Source: CBDULQ01 sp965368115 (GTDB taxonomy: Bacteria; Pseudomonadota; Gammaproteobacteria; SZUA-229). Taken from it: a stretch of 23,125 nt of DNA. A model generated the notes under the pieces. It saw only the letters and a list, made by a program, of their open reading frames with translations. It was not told where the DNA came from and made no database searches. Both the position numbers and the translations under genes were made by a program. Positions 15,871-23,125 of this stretch are shown piece after piece; the stretch's first letter is position 1, and each line of letters opens with the position of its first letter. The stretch is from positions 1 through 23,125 of the forward strand of contig CBDULQ010000025.1 in the NCBI GenBank assembly GCA_965368115.1, in the 5' to 3' direction.

Positions 15871-16383
15871 TCAACCCCGCACGGTTTCTATGGCGGTCAG
15901 GGTCACCTCGATGTCGTCACCCAGTGCATCGACCGCCTGTTGCAGCGCTTCCAGGCCACGGCTGGCCGTGCCTTCCATGGACATGATGTAAATGGGCCGC
16001 CCGGCGCTGCCGCCGACCGCGGTTTCCAGATCGATAATGTTCATCCCGGCTTCCGCCAGGGCGCCGGTGACCTGGGCCACGATGCCGGTACGATCAGCGC
16101 CGTACACGGTAATGTGAACATCCGGCTCCGCCTGCTGGCCTGCGGCGGCCACATCTTCATCCAGGTGCAGGTGCAGTTTCATCTGTTCCAGCACCGGCGC
16201 CAACAACTCATCCAGCGCCAGCCCGGCCTGATGCTCGACCCGCAGCATAATGGCGAAATTGCCGCCCAGCCGCATCATCGAAGCTTCCGCCAGCTGACAG
16301 CCGGCATCAAACAGGGCGGTGGAAACGGCGGCAACGATACCGGGCCGGTCTTCACCGACCAGGGTTAGCACGGACCATGTCAT
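15871..16383 (-). CDS. two-ACT-domain protein, GcvR-like (glycine cleavage system regulator)
   Basis: This encodes 170 residues consisting almost only of two ACT domains. The first begins SVLTLVGEDRPGIVAAVS (4-21) and the second has VYGADRTGIVAQVTGAL (about 93-109) followed by NIIDLET. ACT domains bind small ligands, often amino acids. Proteins with this layout are called GcvR, which in E. coli restrains the activator GcvA when glycine is low. No gcvA or gcv gene is nearby, so the functional link is only by family. The start codon overlaps the stop of pgeF by four bases (ATGA), and the stop is one base before def. Possible alternative: a generic amino-acid-sensing ACT protein with another partner. 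Confidence 0.82.
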   Translation of the reverse strand: MTWSVLTLVGEDRPGIVAAVSTALFDAGCQLAEASMMRLGGNFAIMLRVEHQAGLALDELLAPVLEQMKLHLHLDEDVAAAGQQAEPDVHITVYGADRTGIVAQVTGALAEAGMNIIDLETAVGGSAGRPIYIMSMEGTASRGLEALQQAVDALGDDIEVTLTAIETVRG

Positions 16384-17135
16384 GGTTGATCTCCCATCCA
16401 GATTAAACTCGCCATACGCCCGGTTTTACCATCCCGGCGATAGGAATAAAAACGTGTCGCGTCCTGATAAGTACACAGGCCGCCACCGTACACCGCTTCG
16501 ATACCGGCGGCCTGCAGACGCTGCCGTGCCAGCCGGTAGATGTCCGCCAGCCAGTGTCCGGGCCCATGAGGCTGGAACGCTTCGGCGGCTATCGGCAAAT
16601 CCTGTTCGAATGCCTGTTTGACCTCATCACCCACTTCGAAGGCGCTGGGGCCGATGGCCGGCCCCAGCCAGACCAGTAATTCCTCGCGTGCATCCGTAAA
16701 GGTTTGCAGTGTCTGCTCGATAACACCGGCCTGCAATCCGCGCCAGCCGGCATGGGCCGCCGCCACCTGGCTACCGTCGCGATTGCAGATCAATACCGGC
16801 AGGCAATCGGCGGTGAGTACACTACACACCACCTGTGACCGATGGGTGAAACTGGCATCGGCACGACGATCGGCGGCCGGGTCGCCGGCATCGGTTACCG
16901 CCACGCCATGCACCTGTTCCAGCCAGCAGGGCTCGGCGGGCAGATGCAGATGTTCTCGGAGCAGGCGTCTGTTCTGTTGCACCGCGGCCGGGTCATCTTC
17001 GACATGATCGGCAAGATTAAACCCCGCATAGGGTTCGACACTGACGCCACCGAGACGCGTGGTGACACAGGCTTTCACATGAGCCGGCGCCGGCCAGTCG
17101 GCTTCGATAATCTCGATATTATTCGACATCGTCAT
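16380..17135 (-). CDS. pgeF: peptidoglycan editing factor PgeF (multicopper-polyphenol-oxidase/laccase family)
   Basis: This encodes 251 residues of the YfiH/PgeF family (Cu-oxidase_4). E. coli PgeF acts in the cytoplasm to remove wrongly L-Ser-containing cell-wall precursors; older annotations call the family laccase or purine nucleoside phosphorylase-like. The metal-site residues are His76 (QVHG), Cys111 (TADC) and His128 (AHAGWRG). Other family blocks are TRLGGVS (26-32) and GPAIGPSAFEVG, in which the common Cys of GPxCFEVG is Ser-Ala. I placed the start at 17135 (MTMSNN) because GGGA lies five bases upstream; 17129 is also possible. Either way it overlaps the end of rluD, which is the conserved neighbour in E. 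coli. The end overlaps the gcvR-like gene by four bases. Confidence 0.93.
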   Translation of the reverse strand: MTMSNNIEIIEADWPAPAHVKACVTTRLGGVSVEPYAGFNLADHVEDDPAAVQQNRRLLREHLHLPAEPCWLEQVHGVAVTDAGDPAADRRADASFTHRSQVVCSVLTADCLPVLICNRDGSQVAAAHAGWRGLQAGVIEQTLQTFTDAREELLVWLGPAIGPSAFEVGDEVKQAFEQDLPIAAEAFQPHGPGHWLADIYRLARQRLQAAGIEAVYGGGLCTYQDATRFYSYRRDGKTGRMASLIWMGDQP

Positions 17136-18129
17136 ACCAGTCCCAGTCGAAGTCATCGTTGTCGAGCCCGGCATCCATATCGCCGGCATCCGCGCGTAAC
17201 AGCGCCAGCAGCTGCTGCATATCGTCGGGCAATTCGGTTTTCCAGCTCATCTCACGGCCGCTGCTCGGGTGGATCAGACCCAGCTTGCGGGCATGCAGCG
17301 CCTGGCGCGGGAACGCCCGCAATGCGGCCTTGAGTTCGTCGCCGGCGCCGCGCGGCAACTTGAGCCGTCCGCCGTACACCGGATCGCCCACCAGCGGATA
17401 ATTGATGTGTGCCATGTGCACTCGAATCTGGTGGGTGCGCCCGGTCTCCAGATTCACGCGAATATGGCTGTGACCGCGGAAACGCTCGATCACCCGGTAG
17501 TGACTGATCGCCGGTTTGCCCTCGATTTTCACCGCCATGCGCTTGCGGTCCCGGGCGTGCCGACCGATGGGCTGATCCACGGTGCCGCCCGCGGTCATTA
17601 CACCGCAAACGATGGCCTCGTATTCTCGATGCACGGTACGCGCCTGCAGCTGCTCGACCAGGGATTTGTGCGCTTTCAGGTTGCGCGCCACCACCAGCAG
17701 GCCGGAAGTATCCTTGTCCAGGCGATGCACGATACCCGCTCGCGGCACTTCGGCCAGATGCGCATCCAGGTGCAGCAGGGCATTCTGCAAGGTACCGTCG
17801 GCGTGGCCCGCTGCCGGATGCACCACCAGCCCCGCCGGCTTGTTGATGACAATCAGATCCTCGTCCTGGTACACCAGATCCAGCTCGATCGCCTGCGGCT
17901 GGCAGCCTTCATCCAGCGACTCGGCTTCGACATGCACTTCGATCAGCTCGTCGCCGACCACCTTATCCTTGGCACGCGGCACCGCGCCGTCCAGTCGCAC
18001 CTTGCCGGATTTGATCCAGCTTTGCAGGCGACTACGGGAATAATCGGGGAACAGTTCGGCCAGCACCGCGTCGACACGCTGGCGTGCACAATGGGCGGGA
18101 ACCGTGGCAGTTAATATGTGTTCGGACAT
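17119..18129 (-). CDS. rluD: 23S rRNA pseudouridine(1911/1915/1917) synthase RluD
   Basis: This encodes 336 residues. RluD converts three uridines in helix 69 of 23S rRNA to pseudouridine and is important for ribosome assembly. An S4 RNA-binding domain covers about 17-75 (RQRVDAVLAELFPDYSRSRL). The catalytic domain has NKPAGLVVHP (96-105) and the HRLDKDTSG motif (135-143) with the catalytic Asp138, followed by RTHQIRVHM later. The C-terminus carries an acidic tail (after about residue 312) with many Asp residues; this is the coding stretch that overlaps pgeF. Its position divergent from bamD and upstream of pgeF is the normal gammaproteobacterial arrangement, which separates it from RluA/RluC. 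The start is 67 bases from that of bamD; ribosome-binding site is weak. Confidence 0.95.
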   Translation of the reverse strand: MSEHILTATVPAHCARQRVDAVLAELFPDYSRSRLQSWIKSGKVRLDGAVPRAKDKVVGDELIEVHVEAESLDEGCQPQAIELDLVYQDEDLIVINKPAGLVVHPAAGHADGTLQNALLHLDAHLAEVPRAGIVHRLDKDTSGLLVVARNLKAHKSLVEQLQARTVHREYEAIVCGVMTAGGTVDQPIGRHARDRKRMAVKIEGKPAISHYRVIERFRGHSHIRVNLETGRTHQIRVHMAHINYPLVGDPVYGGRLKLPRGAGDELKAALRAFPRQALHARKLGLIHPSSGREMSWKTELPDDMQQLLALLRADAGDMDAGLDNDDFDWDWYDDVE

Positions 18130-18150
18130 AGATCGATTCAGGAACTCAGG

Positions 18151-18156
18151 TATAAT
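18151..18156 (+). promoter_or_regulatory. candidate -10 box for bamD
   Basis: A perfect TATAAT lies 41 bases before the bamD ATG, in the 67-base gap shared with rluD. I see no convincing -35 at 16-18 bases upstream and no extended -10, so the call rests on the hexamer and its position. Confidence 0.4.
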
Positions 18157-18196
18157 CGCGCATTCTAATCAATATTGTGATCATTCGATAATTTTC

Positions 18197-19003
18197 ATGC
18201 GCTTTTTATTCATTTCCCTGAGCCTGTGCTGCAGCCTGATGCTCTCCGCCTGCAGTGACGGCCCGAAAGAAGACCCCTACGCCGACTGGACCCCGAAAGA
18301 TTTTTACGACAATGCGCGACGCGCACTGGACTCGGCTGAATTCGAAACCGCCATCGAGAACCTGGAATCCCTGGAAGCCCGCTTTCCATTCAGCGCCTAC
18401 GCCCGACAGGCGCAGCTGGACGTTGCCTATGCCTACTACAAGTTCGAAGAACCGGATTCCGCCATCGCCGCTGCTGACCGCTTCATGCGCCTCAACCCGC
18501 GCGACCCCAATGTGGACTACGCCTGGTACCTGAAAGGGCTGGCCAATTTTTCACGCGGCACCGGTTTTCTGGATTCCTGGTTCCCGCGCGACCTGGCCCA
18601 GCATGACACCAAGACCATCAAGGATGCGATACAGGACTTCTCCACTTTGATCCGCCGCTTCCCGGACAGCAAATACGCCGGCGATGCCTATATGCGGCTG
18701 CAATACCTGAGAAACAAACTGGCGCAGCACGAGATTTATGTTGCCGAATATTATCTGAAGCGCAAAGCCTGGCTGGCGGCCGCACGTCGAGCCCAGTACA
18801 CGCTGGAGCATTATCAACAGACACCGGCCAGTCGCCGGGCGCTGGAAATTATGGTGCAGGCTTATCAGGAGCTGGGGCTGGACGATTTGCTCGCAGACGC
18901 ACAACAGGTGCTGGTAAACAACCCGGCACAACCGGCCAGTAGTCCAAACAAAATGACCGAAATCGACCCGCCCGCTACGGCCAGCACTGGTCAACCCAAC
19001 TAA
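18197..19003 (+). CDS. bamD: outer membrane protein assembly factor BamD
   Basis: This encodes a 268-residue lipoprotein. BamD is an essential part of the Bam complex that inserts beta-barrel proteins (such as the TpsB encoded in this window) into the outer membrane. The signal peptide ends in the lipobox LSAC, so Cys19 is the lipid-modified mature N-terminus. The rest is helical TPR repeats; recognisable segments are ARRALDSAEFETAIENLE (about 42-60), VDYAWYLKGLANF (about 109-121), FSTLIRRFPDSKYAGDA (about 148-164) and YLRNKLAQHEIYVAEYY (about 170-186), the last being typical of BamD/YfiO. The tail after about residue 235 is Pro/Ser/Thr rich. An upstream in-frame start would destroy the signal peptide, so I chose 18197. 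The gene is divergent from rluD and ends at a strong terminator. Confidence 0.95.
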   Translation: MRFLFISLSLCCSLMLSACSDGPKEDPYADWTPKDFYDNARRALDSAEFETAIENLESLEARFPFSAYARQAQLDVAYAYYKFEEPDSAIAAADRFMRLNPRDPNVDYAWYLKGLANFSRGTGFLDSWFPRDLAQHDTKTIKDAIQDFSTLIRRFPDSKYAGDAYMRLQYLRNKLAQHEIYVAEYYLKRKAWLAAARRAQYTLEHYQQTPASRRALEIMVQAYQELGLDDLLADAQQVLVNNPAQPASSPNKMTEIDPPATASTGQPN

Positions 19004-19005
19004 CG

Positions 19006-19036
19006 AAAAAAGGCGCCTGTCAGGGCGCCTTTTTTT
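19006..19036. terminator. bidirectional Rho-independent terminator between bamD and glnB
   Basis: A 12-bp inverted repeat (AAAAAAGGCGCC at 19006-19017 with GGCGCCTTTTTT from 19024) encloses TGTCAG and ends in seven T's. It starts two bases after the bamD stop. On the other strand, the A run becomes a T run, so it can also serve glnB, whose stop is 17 bases away. Confidence 0.92.
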
Positions 19037-19052
19037 GTTTACCACAAAATAA

Positions 19053-19391
19053 TTAAATGGCTTCTTTGTCCGTTTCGCCAGTACGAATACGTACAATGTT
19101 CTCTACTGGCGTAACAAAGATTTTACCGTCACCAATCTTACCAGTGCGTGCTGCATTGGTAATTGCTTCGACACACTGATCAACGCGGTCGGAATCAATG
19201 ACGATTTCGATCTTCACCTTGGGGATAAAATCCACCACGTATTCAGCACCGCGATACAATTCGGTGTGGCCTTTCTGACGACCAAAGCCTTTGACTTCAG
19301 TAGCTGTCATACCGGTGATACCAATTTCGGTGAGTGCAGTTCGCACATCATCCAGCTTGAAGGGTTTGATAATGGCTTCTACTTTCTTCAT
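19053..19391 (-). CDS. glnB: nitrogen regulatory protein P-II
   Basis: This encodes 112 residues, exactly the PII size and very close to E. coli GlnB throughout. PII is a trimer that reports glutamine/2-oxoglutarate and ATP/ADP levels to glutamine synthetase adenylyltransferase, NtrB and others. The T-loop sequence ELYRGAEYVVDFIPK contains Tyr51, the uridylylation site, and Tyr46. The PROSITE-type C-terminal block TGKIGDGKIFV (83-93) is present, as is the final RIRTGE. An AGGGGG ribosome-binding site is six bases upstream of the ATG. It lies 40 bases downstream of nadE on the same strand and probably shares its transcript. No amtB is next to it, which favours GlnB over GlnK, although sequence alone cannot fully separate the two. 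Confidence 0.95.
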   Translation of the reverse strand: MKKVEAIIKPFKLDDVRTALTEIGITGMTATEVKGFGRQKGHTELYRGAEYVVDFIPKVKIEIVIDSDRVDQCVEAITNAARTGKIGDGKIFVTPVENIVRIRTGETDKEAI

Positions 19392-19431
19392 TCTATCCCC
19401 CTGGGTCGATTTAAATACATCATATCACTTT

Positions 19432-21054
19432 TCAGTTGCCATGATAGCCTGACGAAATGGGATAGCGTCTATCCCGACCGAATGCCCGGCGGGTGATCTT
19501 AACCCCTGGTGGTGCCTGGCGACGTTTGTATTCGTTTATTTGTACCATGCGCACGACCTTTTCAACAATAGCCGGATCAAAACCCGCATCAATAAGCTCC
19601 ATTTTGGGGCGGTCCTGTTCCACAGAAAGCTCCAGAATGGTGTCTAATGCATCATATGGGGGCAAACTATCCTGGTCGATCTGATCCGGTCGCAGCTCAG
19701 CAGATGGCGGCCGTTCCAGTACCCTTTGCGGAATCACCGGTGCAATATTGTTGCGATAAGCACACAATTCGTAAACCCGTGTTTTATACACATCTTTTAA
19801 TGGTGCAAAACCACCAGCCATGTCGCCATACAGGGTGCTGTATCCGACGGCCATTTCACTCTTGTTGCCCGTTGTTAAAACCATTCGCCTCATCTTGTTC
19901 GACAGGGCCATCAGGATGACACCACGACAACGCGCCTGGATGTTTTCTTCCGTGGTATCTGGCGGCATTCCCTTGAATGAGTCAGCCAGCAACTCCAGAA
20001 AACTGTCGAATGCAGGCTCGATGGAAATGATTCGATAGTCGACATTCAGCGCACGGGCTTCGGCCTCGGCATCCTGTAAACTCATGTCGGCGGTATAACG
20101 GGACGGCATCATCACCGCCATTACCTGATCAGCGCCAAGTGCATCCACCGCGATGGCCAGAGTCAGTGCTGAATCCACGCCACCGGACAACCCGATAACG
20201 ACACCCGTAAACCCGTTGTGCTGAACATAGTCTCGTACCGCGGTGACCAGTGCCTTGTAGATATTCGCCTGCTCCGATTGCGGCTCATAAAAAGGTGTAT
20301 CCACTGCACTGATGTGGCCGTCCGCGTGATAATCATAAACCAGTTGTGCACAATCGAAGTCCGGGCCGCGACCTATTAGCTGCCCCTGACAATCCAGTAC
20401 CAGAGACTCACCATCGAACACCAGCTCATCCTGACCGCCAATCAGGTTCGTGTAAAACATGGCCATACCGGTTTCCTGCTGACGGGATCGAAGCACCTCA
20501 AGACGCTCCTGGTACTTACCACAATGATAAGGTGAAGCATTCAGAATCAACATGGCCTGAGCACCGGCTCGATGGGCTTCTTCTGCCGGCTGCGACAACC
20601 AGATGTCTTCGCAGATACTAAGTCCGAATCGACTGCCGTTAACCTCGATAACCAGTGGTTGATCTCCCCCACTGAAATAACGCTTTTCATCGAATACGGC
20701 ATAATTAGGTAATGTGTATTTATGATATATCGAGCGTAGACTTCCCTGATGGGCGTAGAATGCCGCATTGAACAGCTTATCCTGTTGCTGATGAGGCGCA
20801 CCGAAGACGACATGGACATCACCGATGGCAGCACAGATTTGCCGTACGGCCTGCTCACACTGCTGTAAAAATCCGCTGCGTAACAGCAGGTCTTCAGGCG
20901 GATAGCCACTTAATGCCAGTTCAGGGAATACCACAAGATGCGCTCCGGACTGGCGCGCTTGCTCGGCTAAGGTTATGATTTTATTTGCATTGGCCGCGAT
21001 ATCTCCGACCAGAAAAGAGTCCTGGATCAAATGAATGCGCACAGACTTTGTCAT
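19432..21054 (-). CDS. nadE: glutamine-dependent NAD+ synthetase
   Basis: This encodes 540 residues with two domains. The N-terminal nitrilase-type glutaminase (about 1-265) has the catalytic triad Glu45 (FPELALSGYP), Lys112 (HKYTLPNY) and Cys148 (LSICEDIW). The C-terminal NAD synthase domain (about 266-540) has the ATP pyrophosphatase loop LSGGVDSAL (289-297) and LTTGNKSEMAVGY. The enzyme amidates nicotinic acid adenine dinucleotide to NAD+ using ammonia from glutamine, the last step of NAD synthesis. Length and domain order match the shorter bacterial two-domain form. It is divergent from the PP0621-family gene (62 bases between starts) and is followed by glnB after 40 bases; both products tie to glutamine. 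The ribosome-binding site is weak. Confidence 0.97.
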   Translation of the reverse strand: MTKSVRIHLIQDSFLVGDIAANANKIITLAEQARQSGAHLVVFPELALSGYPPEDLLLRSGFLQQCEQAVRQICAAIGDVHVVFGAPHQQQDKLFNAAFYAHQGSLRSIYHKYTLPNYAVFDEKRYFSGGDQPLVIEVNGSRFGLSICEDIWLSQPAEEAHRAGAQAMLILNASPYHCGKYQERLEVLRSRQQETGMAMFYTNLIGGQDELVFDGESLVLDCQGQLIGRGPDFDCAQLVYDYHADGHISAVDTPFYEPQSEQANIYKALVTAVRDYVQHNGFTGVVIGLSGGVDSALTLAIAVDALGADQVMAVMMPSRYTADMSLQDAEAEARALNVDYRIISIEPAFDSFLELLADSFKGMPPDTTEENIQARCRGVILMALSNKMRRMVLTTGNKSEMAVGYSTLYGDMAGGFAPLKDVYKTRVYELCAYRNNIAPVIPQRVLERPPSAELRPDQIDQDSLPPYDALDTILELSVEQDRPKMELIDAGFDPAIVEKVVRMVQINEYKRRQAPPGVKITRRAFGRDRRYPISSGYHGN

Positions 21055-21116
21055 AGATTGCGGATACCCCGGTTAAAGGTCTGAATTTTATCAGGAAAGG
21101 TGTAAACAATAACGTT

Positions 21117-21350
21117 ATGTTTCGAAATCTTATCATCCTCATCGCTATAGTCGCACTGGTCTGGATCGTGCGCGGCATCATCCGCCGCAATCAGCTCAAA
21201 GAACCTGGGGCACCGCGTCAACAGAAAAACCAGGACATGGTGCAGTGCGCCCTGTGCCAGACCTATGTCCCAAAAGATGAAGCACAGCAATATGATGATC
21301 ATTTCTTCTGTGGCACGGCGCACCTCCAGGACTGGAAGAACCGACATTGA
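21117..21350 (+). CDS. small membrane protein, PP0621 family
   Basis: This encodes 77 residues. A single N-terminal membrane helix covers about 4-19 (LIILIAIVALVWIVRG), followed by a basic turn and a small cytoplasmic domain. That domain has Cys44-x2-Cys47 and Cys65-x3-His69, which could form a zinc site. This layout and the position immediately before pilS match the PP0621 family of Proteobacteria, whose function is unknown. Its last four bases overlap the TTG start of pilS, so the two are almost certainly co-translated. The nearest AGGAAAGG is too far upstream (about 16 bases) to be a good ribosome-binding site. Confidence 0.8.
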   Translation: MFRNLIILIAIVALVWIVRGIIRRNQLKEPGAPRQQKNQDMVQCALCQTYVPKDEAQQYDDHFFCGTAHLQDWKNRH

Positions 21351-22957
21351 TTTCCCTGGACCGACAGGATTCCCCTGAATCCGATCAGGCACTGCGTAAC
21401 TGGTCTTCGCTCAACCATTTCAATTTCTATCGTCTGCTGCTGGCCGGCGCGTTATTGCTGTTTTATTTCAAATCTTTACTCGGCGGCTTTCTAGGTCGCC
21501 ATAATCATGAAGGTTTTGTAATCGTCAGTCTGATATTTTTACTCAGCGGCGCGGTTTATCTCCTGCTGGGTATCAGAAAACAGCCCTCGTTCAAATCGCA
21601 AATCATCCTGACGAATGGCAGCGATATTGTACTGATTACCCTGATGATGCATTTTAGCGGTGGCCTGGTGAGCGGACTGGGAATGCTGCTTATCATTAAC
21701 ATCGCGGCCACCGGTACGTTTTTACAGACTCGGGATTCCTACTTTTTTGCGGCCATTGCGTCCATGGGCGTCCTGTTCGAACAAACCTATTCCCATCTCA
21801 ACGACATGACCCTGCCCAGTGCCTATTCCGCAGCCGGCATACTGGGCATGGTGTTTTTCGGGTCCAGTATGCTGGCATCGATTTTGTCACGCCAGGTCAG
21901 GGAATCGGAGGCCCTGGCGAGTCAACGTACCGCTGATTTACACAGCCTGGAAAAACTGAACGAACAGATTATTCAAAACATGAGAACCGGCATCATGGTC
22001 GTTGACAGCCAGGGCTATGTCCGCATGGCCAACAGTTCGGCGGAGAACCTGCTGGGGAATATTTCGCTGAGGAATCAACCCCTTCTCAATACGATCTTTC
22101 CGCCACTGGACGAACGTCTCAAGGAATGGCGAAACCAGCCCAGAATGTTCCAGAAACCGATCCGCCAGAAACGCGGCTTACCGGACATCCAGCCCGGGTT
22201 TCTCAAGCTGGAAAACAGCGGCTCCAACCCTGGCGACAGCCTGATATTTCTCGAAGAAGCCACCCACCTCAACCAGCGTTTTCAGCAAATCAAGCTGGCT
22301 TCACTAGGCAGACTCACCGCCAGCATCGCGCACGAGATTCGCAATCCGCTCAGCGCCATCAATCATGCTGCCCAGCTGTTGAACGAATCTGAACTGGCCA
22401 CTGTCGATGTCAAACTAACCCAGATCATTACCACCCAGGTACAGCGACTGGATAAAATTGTGGAGAATGTTCTGAGCCTGTCACGTCCCCAAAAAGGCAA
22501 ACCGGACAGTATCCAGCTAAGCCCCTGGCTGGAGAATTTTCGCCTCGAATTCGCACAGGCGCAGCGCCTCAATCCCGAACAGTTAACCATTGATATTAAT
22601 CCTGAAGACCTGTGCATGCTGTTCGAAGCCAGCCACCTGTATCAGGTCGTTCACAATCTGTGTACCAATGCAGTCAACCACAGTGACAAAGCCCTGCACG
22701 ACATTAAAATACTTCTGCATGCAGACCTGGACCCGATTCGTGATCAATATTTTCTAGACATCATCGACAACGGCCCGGGTATCAACGCAGAACAGCAGGA
22801 ACAGATCTTTGATCCTTTCTTCACTACAAGCTCGAAAGGGACCGGCCTCGGCCTGTTCATTACCAAGGAAATGATCGAAACCAATCGGGGACAAATCCGC
22901 TATTTAGATCATGCCGATGGCGGCAGTTGTTTCCGCATCTACTTTTTATCGCCCTGA
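21347..22957 (+). CDS. pilS: two-component sensor histidine kinase PilS
   Basis: This encodes 536 residues. Six hydrophobic segments lie between about 27 and 182, then a PAS-like domain (about 200-305, VVDSQGYVRMANSSAENLLG), a HisKA domain with the phospho-acceptor His329 (IAHEIRNPLS), and an HATPase domain with the N box HNLCTNAVNH, G1 DNGPGI and G2 GTGLGLF. This order and the PP0621 neighbour fit PilS, which with the sigma-54 activator PilR controls type IV pilin in Pseudomonas. The start is TTG at 21347, with GGAAG eight bases upstream; there is no ATG for about the first 100 codons and the first membrane helix requires an early start. Its substrate regulator pilR is not seen right after it, so the assignment rests on architecture. 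Confidence 0.88.
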   Translation: MISLDRQDSPESDQALRNWSSLNHFNFYRLLLAGALLLFYFKSLLGGFLGRHNHEGFVIVSLIFLLSGAVYLLLGIRKQPSFKSQIILTNGSDIVLITLMMHFSGGLVSGLGMLLIINIAATGTFLQTRDSYFFAAIASMGVLFEQTYSHLNDMTLPSAYSAAGILGMVFFGSSMLASILSRQVRESEALASQRTADLHSLEKLNEQIIQNMRTGIMVVDSQGYVRMANSSAENLLGNISLRNQPLLNTIFPPLDERLKEWRNQPRMFQKPIRQKRGLPDIQPGFLKLENSGSNPGDSLIFLEEATHLNQRFQQIKLASLGRLTASIAHEIRNPLSAINHAAQLLNESELATVDVKLTQIITTQVQRLDKIVENVLSLSRPQKGKPDSIQLSPWLENFRLEFAQAQRLNPEQLTIDINPEDLCMLFEASHLYQVVHNLCTNAVNHSDKALHDIKILLHADLDPIRDQYFLDIIDNGPGINAEQQEQIFDPFFTTSSKGTGLGLFITKEMIETNRGQIRYLDHADGGSCFRIYFLSP

Positions 22958-23125
22958 AATGATGGCGATGTCACCCGGCCGAATCCGACATCGTCGGTTC
23001 ACCTGCTTTTTGGTCTTCTACGATTGTCAAAAGTTGACAATTTTGTCAACTCGGGACACTTGCCAGCGTTTTTGTCAACTCCTGCCAACCCAGAAACAGA
23101 CCCCAGACACCAATATAATTATTTT
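22958..23125. other. 168-base non-coding stretch after pilS with a TTGTCAA cluster
   Basis: No gene is supported. A 7-bp inverted repeat (CGATGTC/GACATCG, 22966-22993, 14-base loop) lies close to the pilS stop but lacks a proper T run, so it is only a possible weak terminator. After it come four copies of TTGTCAA (see the repeat entry). The last 35 bases carry CAGACCCCAGACACC and an A/T-rich end with a TATAAT (23114-23119) that has no -35. A frame opens at 22959 and runs to the edge, but its translation looks random. Confidence 0.5.
23024..23081. repeat. cluster of TTGTCAA heptamers (possible regulator sites)
   Basis: TTGTCAA occurs on the plus strand at 23024-23030, 23043-23049 and 23072-23078, and on the minus strand at 23034-23040. 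The first two of the set form the palindrome TTGTCAA-AAG-TTGACAA. A longer direct repeat, TTTTGTCAACTC, is at 23041-23052 and 23070-23081, 29 bases apart. Spacings of about 10, 9 and 29 bases keep the copies near the same face of the helix. Confidence 0.7.

Noticed and set aside
23024..23081. CRISPR-like repeats
   Set aside because: The units are 7-12 bases, occur in both orientations and have unequal spacing; no cas genes are present.
22959..23125. Open frame after pilS running off the right edge, considered as pilR
   Set aside because: Its translation has no response-regulator start (no hydrophobic strand followed by acidic pair) and contains the repeated TTGTCAA elements, so it looks non-coding.

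Overview
The window looks like a chromosomal segment of a gammaproteobacterium. Two things point there. The block bamD (divergent), rluD, pgeF, clpB is the gammaproteobacterial arrangement, and nadE-glnB and a PilS-type sensor kinase fit the same group. The window also encodes two proteins with VPLPA/PEP-CTERM-type C-termini, so the organism probably has an exosortase system, which is more typical of environmental Gammaproteobacteria than of enterics. I cannot name the genus. No rRNA, tRNA, CRISPR array, IS element or phage gene was found.

Left part (about 1-6600) is an envelope/surface region. On the minus strand, in transcription order, it holds a VPLPA-CTERM protein, an exported cysteine-rich protein resembling periplasmic phosphate-binding proteins, a two-partner secretion transporter (TpsB), and the start of its exoprotein (TpsA, cut by the left edge). 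On the plus strand there is a short-chain dehydrogenase and a second VPLPA-CTERM protein. A perfect bidirectional terminator (6604-6641) closes this region.

Middle part (about 6636-18130) is entirely minus strand. In transcription order it is a tightly packed rluD-pgeF-gcvR-like-def run with overlapping or nearly touching genes, a soluble PAS-PAS-PAS-GGDEF-EAL protein, clpB behind a good sigma-32-type promoter, then a lipoprotein of the ABC_sub_bind type whose 3' end overlaps a membrane HAMP-GGDEF-EAL protein. Two predicted cyclic-di-GMP turnover enzymes therefore flank clpB. Compared with the classic rluD-pgeF-clpB order, the gcvR-like gene, def and the GGDEF-EAL gene are inserted between pgeF and clpB.

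Right part (about 18130-23125) has bamD on the plus strand (outer-membrane assembly lipoprotein), a shared bidirectional terminator, then nadE-glnB on the minus strand (glutamine-dependent NAD synthesis and PII nitrogen signalling). Divergent from nadE is a small membrane protein of the PP0621 family overlapping pilS (TTG start). The last 168 bases after pilS hold no recognisable gene. They contain a cluster of four TTGTCAA heptamers, where pilR would normally be expected to begin.

The most distinctive part is the left surface locus, which pairs a two-partner secretion system with an unusual exported binding-protein-like protein and a predicted exosortase substrate. I did not find anything I can firmly call a new defence or mobile system.
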